Of a stretch of 60,994 nt of DNA, positions 13,272 to 25,840 are shown one piece after another. This DNA comes from Mnemiopsis leidyi (Eukaryota; Ctenophora; Tentaculata; Lobata; Bolinopsidae), in the NCBI GenBank assembly GCA_000226015.1, contig JH154628.1, forward strand, positions 60,295 to 121,288, in the 5' to 3' direction. The notes beneath the pieces were generated by a model. It saw only the letters and a program-made list of their open reading frames with translations, made no database searches and was not told the DNA's origin. Numbering within the stretch: the stretch's first letter is position 1; the number at the start of each line of letters is the position of its first letter. The position numbers and the translations under genes are program-made.

Positions 13272-13696
13272 TTAATGACGAGGTTTAGTAAAACTGCTTA
13301 TAAAATTTATATTGAATAATTCATTCATCTTTTTGGGAGTAAATTATGTAAGACCCTTTTTGCAGACCCAATTTTGATTATTATGTTAATTAGGAACGGT
13401 ATTCGTGGGGAAGAGTCTCAAATTTTCAATGATAAAACACCTTATTTCTCAAAATTTATTGGCTCTGCCTTAGTTCTGGGTAGTGAAATACTCTCAAATG
13501 GTCCAATGGACACAGATTGACCTCCAAAAACAAAGGTAGAAGCATTACATTCAGAGAAACGGGGTTAGAAATTTGAGACACCTCCCCACGAATACCGTTC
13601 CTAATTGTATTGTGAATATGTCCCTAGATTAGTGTTAGAACAACTTTCTTATTTTGCCAGGAAAATAGTTTCTAATATGCTAAACCTCGTCATTAA
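13272..13696. mobile_element. 425-bp MITE-like element with TTAA ends
   Basis: Perfect 17-bp terminal inverted repeats (13272-13288 and 13680-13696), each ending in TTAA. This fits a TTAA target-site duplication plus a 13-bp TIR starting tgacgagg, as left by piggyBac-type transposases. A second, inner inverted repeat of about 34 bp (13392-13425 against 13569-13602) is nested inside. There is no coding capacity. The right end is 34 bp from the stop codon of the minus-strand Ig/FN3 gene, so the element probably lies in that gene's 3' UTR. Assignment to piggyBac is inference from the TTAA only. Confidence 0.75.
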
Positions 13697-13729
13697 TTTC
13701 TCACCTTAAGCCGATTGCCTCTAAACTAT

Positions 13730-16700
13730 CTACAAGATTAACAGATCCCTCTGCGGTGATACTAAAAGAACAGTCAAATGTAAAAGAGATATAAGGAAGA
13801 TAAGGGAAGATAGAGATAGAGACGTTGCTGAACCCCCGGGGCCCGGGTCTTTGTTTTCTTCTGCCTCTCCCTCGTCGGGAACCTTGTCGTCTTTCACCTG
13901 AAATAGGTTGAATCGTTATGTTCTTTGGAGTTAGCAAGTGATTATATTTTATAAGGCAGAAATAGATACTGTTATTCCACAAATACCTAGTGATTAGTCT
14001 ACTTTGAAGTAAATTTTCGACACTGATTGAGATATGCGATTAATATATGATCTTTAATCTGGAAATCCCTGTTTAATCTAGAAATCCCATTCACTTACCC
14101 TGAGCAGAAATGCTAGAATTTCTTTTCCTTTCGTGTTTTTCGCAGTGCACGTGTAACGTCCACTGTTTTCTGTTCTTGTCGTGCGTACAATGAGCACATA
14201 CTCCTGCACATATGTTAGACGTTAGACATAACTACTTCATGTAAGATTGTGCGAAATGTAAGATTCCTCAACGTCAAGTCAAGCTGTCTTTCTAATTAAA
14301 TATAAAGCACACAAACCTCCTCAAATTGAGATATCGTCTGCTGACTTCTGTCGTAGTTCTGAGGCAGGTCACTAGAGGGCTGGGCTGCAAGGACAGCGCC
14401 GTCTAGGTGCCATTCTACCATGGCGGCCGGGTACGAGTTTACCTGTAATTTAGAGGTTTCGTTTAAACTTGGAACAATAACAATAACCTTCTTTTTGTTT
14501 TCAGAAAGCACTTTTGATTGTTTGGCATTATGTAAGTGGTTCAATATGTCAGTTTGTCTGCATGTCAGTTTGTCTGTGTGTGTCAGTATACAATAAAGAC
14601 ATACCCGACATGTCAGGGAAATGTCTACTCCCACACCCGCGTCTATCAGGTACACATTGTCGTCCTCATCGTACACCAGCTGTCGGGGCTTTGTTATCAC
14701 AGGCTTCGACTCTGGAACAAGAAGTTCTTGTTATGGAGTGTGGTAACTATGGCGGGTGGTTACCATAGCAACACCATGTACATTGTGTTCCCTGTTTCAT
14801 CATAACCATGGAACCACTGAGACGGTTGAATGATGTTTTGAAAAAGGGTTTCTGTCTGCCGTCAGGTACAACGTTTAAATAATGAAATAATGAATGTAAC
14901 AAACCTCTAGGCTGGGCGGTAGTGAAGGTTGCAATGTCGCTGTAATCTCCACTCCCAGCGTTGTTGGACGCAGCTATCTTCACATTGTACTGAGTGAGGG
15001 GAGCTAGCCCCTCTAACGTGTAACGCTGCTCTCCACCTGTCTTTACTTCTCTATACGCCCGGTCTGCTGCGTCTTTGTAGGATATCTGGGGAGGGAGACC
15101 GGGTCAGCTATCTCTAGGTGGAGGTACTAGTGTTCAGATGGGGCTGGGTGGTAAAGATAATAGAATTTTTATTTGTTACCCCTGTACCCAGGCTTTTACA
15201 GCTGTACTGAAGGAGCACCTGGCAAATTCTAGATCTTCTAACTTATCTTAATTTAACCCTCAAGCACTGATTCCCGGCAAATGGTCATTTGGCTGAGTCG
15301 ACCGAAGAAGATTGCATTGACAAATTCCCTTATCTCTGAGCAGGGAACAGGACCGTTTTTCTTCTTTTAGGGACGTACAACAACGACACCGGTTTTCGTA
15401 CTAACAGTAGTTCCAGCAATCTTTATCCGCAAATTATCTACACAGTGTTGAAAATATTTCCCTGTAGTCAGTGTCGCGATAATCTCCTTTTTTGCAATAA
15501 ATCGCGATTTTTGTGGTTTTCCGAGTCAGATTGTGGTTTCAGTCACTTTTAACAATCAAAATATGAGGGATTCTTGCGTTCCGAAGTCGACTTGACCAAT
15601 CGTTATAAAAGTTGACCAATCGTTATAAACTCGAATTATCCGAATCTCATTCCTAATAAGAACAGTAACTGTAATTTGCGTCCTTACTCTTTACTGGTAA
15701 TTTTCGTCACAATCACATTCATGGACCAGACACCAGTTTTTCTACAAATGCTTCTGTTGAAAAAGTCTGGCCCCGCTGCGAATTAAGGAAAGTATTCCGC
15801 TTCAGTAAGAGTTACAGAGTTGATTATGATCTTACGCCGACGGCGATAAGTTGCTAATTGTTCAGTAATGTTGTGATTAAACACACACGCTGGGATGGTT
15901 TCGAGTTGAAGTGGAAATAAACCAGTTTTATGGGCCATTTCTTACTCCAGCTATGACTCGCGCCATGACAAGCCGCTACAGATGACAAGCCGCTCCGGTA
16001 CAAGCCGATCTAAAAACTTCATATTGTTGGGCAAAGAGCAACAGCAACCCTTAGCGGGGTGAACAAGAAGTTACCTATGTTATTAGTAACCAATGCCATT
16101 ACTAAACAGGGTAACTATTTGAAACCAAGGTTACTTTTAGTAACAAGAATTACTATTTGTAATCAAGGAAGTAAGGTTACAAAAACGTGTTCTTACCTGG
16201 TAACCCAAGACGACGCCCATATTCTGGCTATTGCTCCAAGATATAGTCAAGGTATCCATGGTTGAGTCCTCCATTCTTATGTCCGTGGGAGTTCCGGGAG
16301 GACCTGAGGTTAAGTTTTTAATGGTACAGGCATTTTTTATCCGTAAGTCAAAGCTCTATGGTTTTTATCAAGTGTATATAAAGTAAGTGAAGTCACAGCT
16401 GGACTAAAAGTGGATTACAAATGGAATCGCAATCTTCCGGGCTAAGCACGTGAGAGCACATTAAACACGTGACTAAACAATTAACACGTGACTTAACACT
16501 AAACTCGTGACTAAACCCTAAACACGTGACTAAACACTAAACACGTGACTAAACACTAAACTCGTGACTAAACACTAAACTCGTGACTAAACACTAAACA
16601 CGTGACTCAACACTTAACACGTGACTAAAGTCTAAACACGTGACTAAACACTAAATAGAAAACACGTGACCACGGTGAAGACACCAGACTTACTCATGAC

Positions 16701-19700
16701 AGACATCTGAACTTCAGTGCTTGTAAACTGGATGTTGTGTCCTACAATGCAGACACAGCGGTACCGGGCAGAGTCCAGATCGTCCAAGTCCCGAATAACC
16801 AGCTGGTCGGTAGGGTATCCAGTCTCACTGCCTGCTCCCTCGTAGCTGCAGAGATAGGGAGGGTTTTAATGGGTAATTACACCTTCCTTTTTGGTGACCT
16901 ACCAAGGGAGCGATTATAATTTTGAATTACGTACATCTATGCTAGAATAGGAAGACAAATTAACTAACTGTATTTTAGAGCCGGCAGGAGTTGCATTGTC
17001 GATAAACCAATTCCATTTTCTTCCTTCTGAGAGCTCGTCTAATGAATTGCAGTGACACCTAAGAAGTGTAAACAGCATCAGCAATAGTTCACAATGATTA
17101 AGGTTTAGTTTAAGGTTTTAATTGATTATTTAAGTTTCAAATTTAACTCCACAAATAAATGGTAAGCAAACAGAAAAATAATGCGAGGTGCGCTCACCTG
17201 AGTGTTATAGTGGTGTCCATCCTGGCAACTCCTTGGACCAGGGGAGGTGAGAAAGTTATTTCTGGTTTACCTGCAGGACATACCGTGCGATATTATCTAA
17301 TTTACTCACTAAATGCAAACTACGGGAAACAGCAAACTATGGGATGGATATATCTCTCTTTGTTTTAGGAATTCAGGTTTTACAAAAAATAGGAAAGAAA
17401 TAGTCGCCACTATTATATAGTGGGCTGAACTAAAACTGAACTAAAACTAACTGAAAACTGAACTAAAACTAAGTGTGCTGAACTAAAACAAGACCCACCG
17501 GTGAGCAGAGTTTTGAAGTGGTGCGGGGCAGCCACGTTCCGCCCGGGCTCACACGTCCAGTTTCCCACTATGTTTGTATAACCACCTGTGTACACTGCAT
17601 GGTTAGAAAATTGTTAGCGCCATGCCCCGTCTCACTTCACCTTCTCGCAGGCTTGAAGGAGCGCAACTGCTCCTTCATCAAACTTTTTTTGTTTGTTTTT
17701 CAATCGTCAGTTTTCAACCAAATTTTCATGAATAGAATGGTGTCTGCAGGAGAATCAAATGAAACATGAAACTGCTGAACATGAAGACAGAGGATGTAGA
17801 TTTGATCTACGCTAACATGTAGTTTGTAGATGGGCTTGTAGATAGTAGATGGACAGGTCGATAGTAGATCCCAAGTAGGTAGGTAAATTGTTGGAGTCAC
17901 AGGCAGACTTCCTAGTTTTCAGAGAGTTTGGTCCGAGAGACATTTTAACAAAAGCTTGCTTTAAAGTTTACATAATTTCAAAACTATCGATAAATAGGTC
18001 TGGTCAATCACTACCAGACTTATCAAGCAAGGTCAGCTCAGTAATAAGCAGTAAATCACAAGGCTTTGTGTTTATTGTCTCAAAAAATAGTGTTGATCAT
18101 TTTTTGTTTCATGCTGAAGCTGATTTTTAGATTCAAAATTCAAAATCCCAATAAGGCTCTAAAATCACACGCGTGCTGCATGGTTTCCAGGGTAACGTGA
18201 AGATAATCAGTTACCATGGCGACCATTCAAGCGTCAATCACTCCTCGAGAATGCTGTGATTCACACCTCACACAAAACTCACACTCACGATCACTGAGGA
18301 GCAATCAACATTAAGTGCAAAACACAAAGTACATTGTACACTGAGGTGTGTACTATGTACGATGTATTGCATACAACTACAGGGTGCTTGTTTGTCAATC
18401 AGAAAGATAATTAAGGAGAGCTGATCGCAAAAGACTTACTGGAGTCGATTTTGAGTTTAAGAGTGTGGGAATCTCCGTTAGAGACGCGCTCTATTCTGTA
18501 CAAAGATTCTGGTAATACTCTATCTAGTGGCACGCCTTCCTGTAGATGATTTAAGTGTTAACATTCTGGTCTTTAATAATACGCCAAAATTAAGATCAAA
18601 TAAATTAATATCTAATAATTTAATTGCTAGATACTTAAAAGCAGATAGTGACTTTTTATAAATCATTGGAATTGAATGACAGACATGGCTAGCTAGTGGG
18701 AGAGGTCGGACAATGGTTACCTTGAGGAAGGCCGTGTTTGGCGCCGTGTTTGTCCCCGTGACGGTACATGATATTGTCGCCTCCTTATCTTCTATAAACA
18801 TGAAATACTGCATATCTCCATACAGAATGGAATAAACATTCTCTCCGCTGATTTTAACTGATACTGCCTCTGCTACGTGAACTGAAACAAATATGATTAG
18901 TTATTAGAACTGTTGAAGCTCAAAGTGCGATTTATAGCTATTAAGAATAGTTTAAGAACAAGAAAATTAAGAAATAAATAAACACGATAAACGCGTAACG
19001 CGCGCAAACAAGCGTGTTTAAATCCCACAGAATATTTGAACGCGCCTTACGTAAAGTTCCTTCCGCCTATAAAACAGGTGGCGGCAGAAACTTGGGCGCC
19101 ACCGTGTCCACCTTTGTTCATCTGATGATGGTGATGTCATGAGACCAGGCAGACGTAACGGTAGATAATGTGAGATGCCGATATGCAACTATCTCTAGCT
19201 CTGAGGCATCGTAATACTTACACTAGCAAGAGGATTTTGCGTTTCATGGGTTCGCAAATGTGACATCACATTTAGTTTCTAATTAGAATTGTTTGTAACA
19301 GCATTTAAACAATCTCCTCACAAGCAGTCATAGAAGAGTGTGGCGTGATTTTGCTATCATTTACAGTAGGACCAGTGAAGCCTCATTCAACTGCCTTATA
19401 GGCTGCAATTCATTGCAACACTATTCATAGGACAGCTATTGTTCATTATTATCTGTGTTTGAATCTCACAAACAAACAAATAAACAAAGAAACTTATATA
19501 AAGAAGCATTTCCGCACAAACTTGCTATAGAAAGTGTTAGCTAAATTCAAATTTCCAGAACGCAGCAGAGAGTTATGTTCTTTGCATTTACAGCTGAAGT
19601 TATGCCCAAGGAAAATTCAATTAAATATCTGACATGATGGGTCCGATAAGAGTTAACCCTCATATTGACTTCCCTAAATCCTCGTACAATCCTTTTTAGA

Positions 19701-22700
19701 AGCTCTTGAAATCGACAAGGATTGTGTAGTGTGTACCTTTCAAAGAGCGACAAATCGTACATCAATTTTCTATCTTTATCTTCTAAACGGGCTTTGTAAA
19801 ATTGCCTAACATTCTAGCCCGTTAACTAGATCTATATTCCACGCAGAACAAAAGATGTATTACATCACCATGGCAATGAACGACTCCCGCTAACTTGAGA
19901 ACTTCTCGGCGGTCCGGTCTAACTTGGTCCACTATTTACTTGCTATACTTACAATAGACCAGTTCAGTAAATCCGAGATCAGTAGTTACTGAACAATCAC
20001 TATACGACCATGTCAACAGGTACCATATCTCCTGTACATTTTCTTTGTGTGTGTACATACAGTTAGAAAACTTACATGTAATAGAACGACAGATACTCTT
20101 TTTAAGGGCGGAACACTTTCACATGCACAGTACATATTATCACTTGTCAGTGATGCACTGCAGCACTATACATAGCACCCATATACAGTGTGGTACATCA
20201 AATTGTGGTTACACAGGTTTACTTTAGCCTAGAAGGAATCTGAGGTGGCCTTAGCCTTAGCAGCTGACTGTTACGTAACCTGAAACAATTATCAGCTCAA
20301 TATGCGCACGTGCGACATGCGCTACGTTTTTAAGGTTCATCACAATGCCGCCCGTTTCTTTTCAGCAAATTAGTTCTCATCAAATCATACAGCACCGAAA
20401 GTTTCGTGTTGAAATATACCGCATGTATTTCCCACCACGCCACTGAATTACACTAACTCGTGTAATTGAGCCCAAATAAACGTTATCAACCCCAGCGAAT
20501 TTGTCTGCCACTATTCGGAAATCTTTCAAATCTGCAAATGCGCGATTTCACAAATCAAAGACTTTGGACATTGAACACAGGACAGTTATATGATTTTCCC
20601 AGTTACACATCGGTAACACTTTTACAATGCAACACAACTTAGATCATGAAGTTTCGCAATTCAGTAAAATCAGTCTCTGTGCTTGCCTGATCGAGTAAAG
20701 TTCGAACTAAACGTACACACACGGAAAGGTCGACCTCATACACCACATTTGAAGCCAAACAAGTAGAGGTTCATGCTTCCCACACGAAATGTAGACCTGG
20801 CCAATCGGGTAATAAGGACACCGTCACACCAACACACACACACACAAACAGACATAAACACAAACACAACCCTTAATTCAGCATGAAGCCCAGTCACGTG
20901 ATTTGACTGTGTTTTCATAACAGTGGATCTGTCTGGACAGTTTACACTCACAAAAACACGCTGCCACACATGTGCTAAACAAATACACATACACACGCTA
21001 AACAAACAATGTCTACAGTTTCATGGGAAAGTTCCACTAGTTCTGATTTGTCGGGTAACATTTCAATTGGGTGTAACATTTCACAAGTCTAGTGTGTGTG
21101 TGTGTGTGTTACATCTTACATGCACAATTTTGTGGTCAACATGACAAATTTGAAGGAGAATTAGAACAGTCTAAATCTCTCAATACATAGTTTGTAAGAA
21201 ATATTTTACTCAGACAAACTACGCTATATCTGTATTGAGTATTGACACTAGGACCACTAACGATCAAGAATCAGACCACTACAATAACACAGACCACATT
21301 CCAGGGATATTTCAGAGTAGACACACACGTGCTTGTGTCGTCAGACACGTGCTTGTTACGTCACACACAATCAGCTCCAGACAAACATGGTGCTCCGTTC
21401 AACACCTCTTTATCGAGATCGTTATAACACCTCTTTGTAAACACAGACTGAGAGAAGGATAAAGGACATTGTTTTCTTGCTTGTTGAAGAGAGAGAAAAT
21501 AGATCAATTATTGGAGTGCGGGTAGTCTGTAAAGTCATGTTTACAGAGATATGCCCAGGTAGATAAAGGTCACATGTTGTAAATCACGTGTTGTCACGGT
21601 TACATTGAGTCACGTGTAAGTTGTGTGTTAGGGACACGAACTAGAGATTGAGATGTAGGGAAAAGTGAGGTAAAATAATGTTTGGGAGACTGGATCGTTA
21701 GGAAATTATGTCATTGTAGTTTACCTACCTCACCAGTCATCATTCACAATTTTTAACAAAACCACAGAGGGGTTCAAATTAGGCCGCCCTTTTCTTACTT
21801 AAAATTTCCAACTACGAATCTCCCTGAATCAAGATGTTCCCCTAGAAAGAACAAAGGATGACCTCATCAATCTACCACGTAAACCACACATAGCTAGATA
21901 AGTCATGATGTACGGGACAGATCTCATTTCACTTAGCAGCCGGGCTACCAGCACTGATATTTCTAGAAAGTGTATTTCTTGTGAGGAGTGGCAATTAAAA
22001 GCAGCGTCCTTAATAGTTCAGTCATCAGCCACCTGTATCCCAGCACACCTCCACTACACATCTATAATATAATACGTGAAATTTCTCACGGACCACGTGA
22101 CGTCACATTGTATCACGTGACGCCACAATATAATGTGATTCTGCGGTGGGGGCTGGTAGTGAAAAAAAGCATATTTCTAACTCTATCCCTACACCTGCAC
22201 CCCGAGCGATTTCTAAAGACTAATCTAATATGCTCTACAACTGGACAAGGAAGACACTGTCACCGCTAACCCTACTCCTCCTCAAATCACGTGACCCGTT
22301 TTCTGAATGTCACGTGACCTAGTCGTACATAAAAGTGGAGCGTGTCTAACCAATGTCTGGAGTTGCTAGAGAAGGAGTGTGATGTAACTTTAGTGGTGGG
22401 TCGGGCCGTGCTATATTTGGGTGAATCAATGACAGGGCAGGAGCAATGACAGGGCACCCTGCTGCTCACGTGGGACTTTCGGGTCACGTGATCGGGGATT
22501 GATCAGTTGATTGCCTGTCTGCTCCAATGTTAACTGTTGTATACTGTAGGTTGAAGGCTAATTACATTATGTTTAGATCGGTTAATGCGAGTAACGCTTC
22601 TAGCGAACAAAACAGCTAGAATCTTCACCTGGACCAAGATTGACCCAATTATTTTGATGAAGGAGCAAATTTCTATACCTCAATACAATGGTACTTTGTT

Positions 22701-25690
22701 CAAGGCGAAAACAGAACGGTTCACCAGTAATTAGGTAACGTTTAAGGCACACGAAATACCTTTCTAACAAGGTGCACATCTCATTACGTTAACAAGACAC
22801 AATAAACACCCAATAACACCCTCGCACAAAATACGGAGTGGAATGGAAGTAAGGCGGTACTGTGTGTAAACATCCCCGTATAAACACCTGGTTAAATCTA
22901 GATTTGGAACATCCCACCCTTCACATACCCGGCACCATCCACCCCGTGAGCGGTACTAGATGGGAGGCGGTGCACGGCTCTGAGCGGTACTAGATGGGAG
23001 GCGGTGCACAGCTCTGAGCGGTACTAGATGGGAGGCGGTGCACAGCTCTGAGCGGTACTAGATGGGAGGCGGTGCTAAGAGCGGTACTAGATGGGGTGCG
23101 GTAAGGGGAGGATGGTGCTGTCTTCTTTGTTTCCGTTGTCAAGGTGACGTCACATGTGATGTAATGTGCAAGCAGATTAATTCTAGAACCTTCCAGCAGA
23201 CAGATTAATATTTCAGGGTATTTAAAGGTTGGCAAATTGCGGGGGTGTTTCATATTCACAACAAAGACGATGTCATCTGACGTCTACAGAGGTAAGATCG
23301 AAAGCTGTCTGAATGAGGTATTGTTTCCGTTCCCAAGCCACACTCCCTTCTACGTCACTACTTCCCCATAAATGGAGATTTTCCCACAAACCAGCTCCTT
23401 AACTATAAAAGATATCGCTTTCAACTTCCGTCATACCAACAATGATCTCAGACCTCATCACATTTCCAATAAGTTCACTCTGCATGGCAATCTTGTAGTA
23501 ACATGCAGAACAGGGGGCAGCAGCAGCAAATCTAAGGCCCCAATATTTGGCCAACCTATCACAGGAAACTGCATTATATCACACACTACAACATTACTTC
23601 ATGTAGTTCAGCGGTATGTTTGGAATGTAATTACGTTGCGGTATTTGCAGAACAAACAAAAGGGAGCGAAGTAAGTTGATTATACGTACGATCGGGAGAG
23701 AGGGGGTGTAAAACAGTTGAGAGAGAGCGTTAACGGTTACAGTGCATTGTTGTGATATTTTCATGAGGTCTAGACAAAACCTAAACTTTGTACTTGATAC
23801 TTGAATCAGTTAAATGAAAGCTATAGCTTATAAACTATAAATATTACTGTGAATGAAAGCTATCTGCTATCTGCTACTTTAAAGGAAGCACGGGGTGGCT
23901 AGAGGAATGAGGAAGTTGTCCTGGAATCTTGGTTTGAGTAGGAGAGCTTACTGCCTGGAATATCTGAGGAGTAGTTAGAACGTGTACAAAGTTAGAGTGA
24001 TAGTAATGAAATTACATCCATGTTATCCACCTTGACCCAGAGTGCAAACTGTACATATAACAATCTGTTACAAATAGAATAGCCGATCAAAAAACTAAGT
24101 AGGAGAAAGCAATAAGTCATTTTTTGTTCAGATCATTCCCAACCCTGCCCGGCCGTTTATCTTTTAGCCGTTTATTCACTTTTCTAGGCTGAGTGACATA
24201 GCAACTCAGAAAATGCTGCTCAGAATGGAAAAGGGATGTATAAGGAAGCAGGGGTGTAACACAGGACTTTACAAGAATTTCTATATTTTCTAGTATACAG
24301 AGCAGTGTAACTACTCTCACAGTGTCCAGCTGTGAGAGTAGTTACACAGGACCAGGTGGTAGAGACTACAGTTACATCTCTACTACAGTACTACTACACC
24401 TCTACTACAGTACTACTACACCTCTACTACACCTCCATTACTACTACTGTTACAGTGCCTGATGTAGATCAGTATCTAACTCACTCCACATACCTTGTCT
24501 AATGTGCAAGTTTTAATTCTCTAGTACTCCATCTAGCTTCTAGTGTCCAACATATAGTAATAGCAGAACTATAGAATATCAGTTTATCAATAAGCCGTTA
24601 TAAATAACAATAGTAAACGTTTCTAACCGTGGAATTTAGAATTCATCCTAATATTATCCGAACCATTATTAAGAAAATATTAAAATAGTTCACACATATA
24701 AATTCTAGCGTCTTACTATTGAATATCCAGCTATCCTGAGAATCGACAATAAGCCTAAAATATAAACCGACCTAATGCATGTCTTTTCTAAAAATATCAA
24801 ATATGCTCCCCACATATTCAGGTTATGACACTAATGCAGTATTATAACCTCAATTTCTATTAGAGGGAGCTGATCTCATGACTTAAACGTCCCGAATAGC
24901 GGCTCATCAAGCAATTAATCTACTGAATTTGACGACTTTCTGCGGTTATCTGTTCGCAAGCAGGGTGAGGCGGGTGTTTTATGAAGGAGCAAGCCGGGCC
25001 CGGCTCCTCACTTTTGACAGATGTGTTCAGCAGTATAGCTGTACACGCGAAGTGCGGTAAAAATGCTCCACACCCGCTCTCAGAGCTAGAGTGTAATGAA
25101 TTATAATATAGAGCATTGTCCCCTTTCTCTTATTGTTCCCTATTTGTGCTACACGCACCAACTAACTCAGCTTAGGGAGGGAGGTATGTTGAGACACAGG
25201 GATAAAGACAATGATCTGTTGATAGGACATACCATCCTTGTTGACTGCAGTTAAATAAACATCAGGTGCTAATGATGATCGATAAGACTAAAGTCTCCAA
25301 GGATTGGAGTAATAGAGCCGTACCATGCACCGTCTGGGAGCAATAAAGATAATCTGATTTAACTATTTTCTCGAGAAGCTCACTTTCAATTCACGATTTG
25401 TCGGATCATAAACTTGATGAGATTACGCAGCTCTTTTCTCCTAAAGTTTTTCACAAAGACGGACCGAGATCAAGGTACTGCAGGGTGTCAGTTACTGACA
25501 AGCAAGCTGTTTTTAACACGTCACTCTCGATGATGATGTCATAGTGACGTCATACAAACAAGCACGACACGTGAGTGGTAAGCGTGTAGACGAGAAGATC
25601 AGGTTTTTAGATAGGTCCAGCCAGCTATCTGCTATCTCTGTCTGACATGATCTTGTAACATCTGGCGGATTAAGGAAGAGAGATCAGGGG

Positions 25691-25756
<66 letters not shown>

Positions 25757-25795
25757 ATTATTAATTAGTAGGTAGGTAAGGTNNNNNNNNNNNNN

Positions 25796-25840
<45 letters not shown>

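Larger units (their letters stand above)
9447..13729. other. Intergenic stretch with repeats
   Basis: This separates the 3' ends of two convergent genes: the multi-Ig receptor (+) and the GPI-anchored Ig/FN3 gene (-). I see no supportable coding exon. No canonical AATAAA was found close behind the receptor stop. Recognisable contents are AT-rich direct repeats (10030-10080), foldback repeats (10931-11935), a hairpin (11963-12012) and a MITE-like element (13272-13696), each listed separately. The short ORFs here have no family features. Confidence 0.6.
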
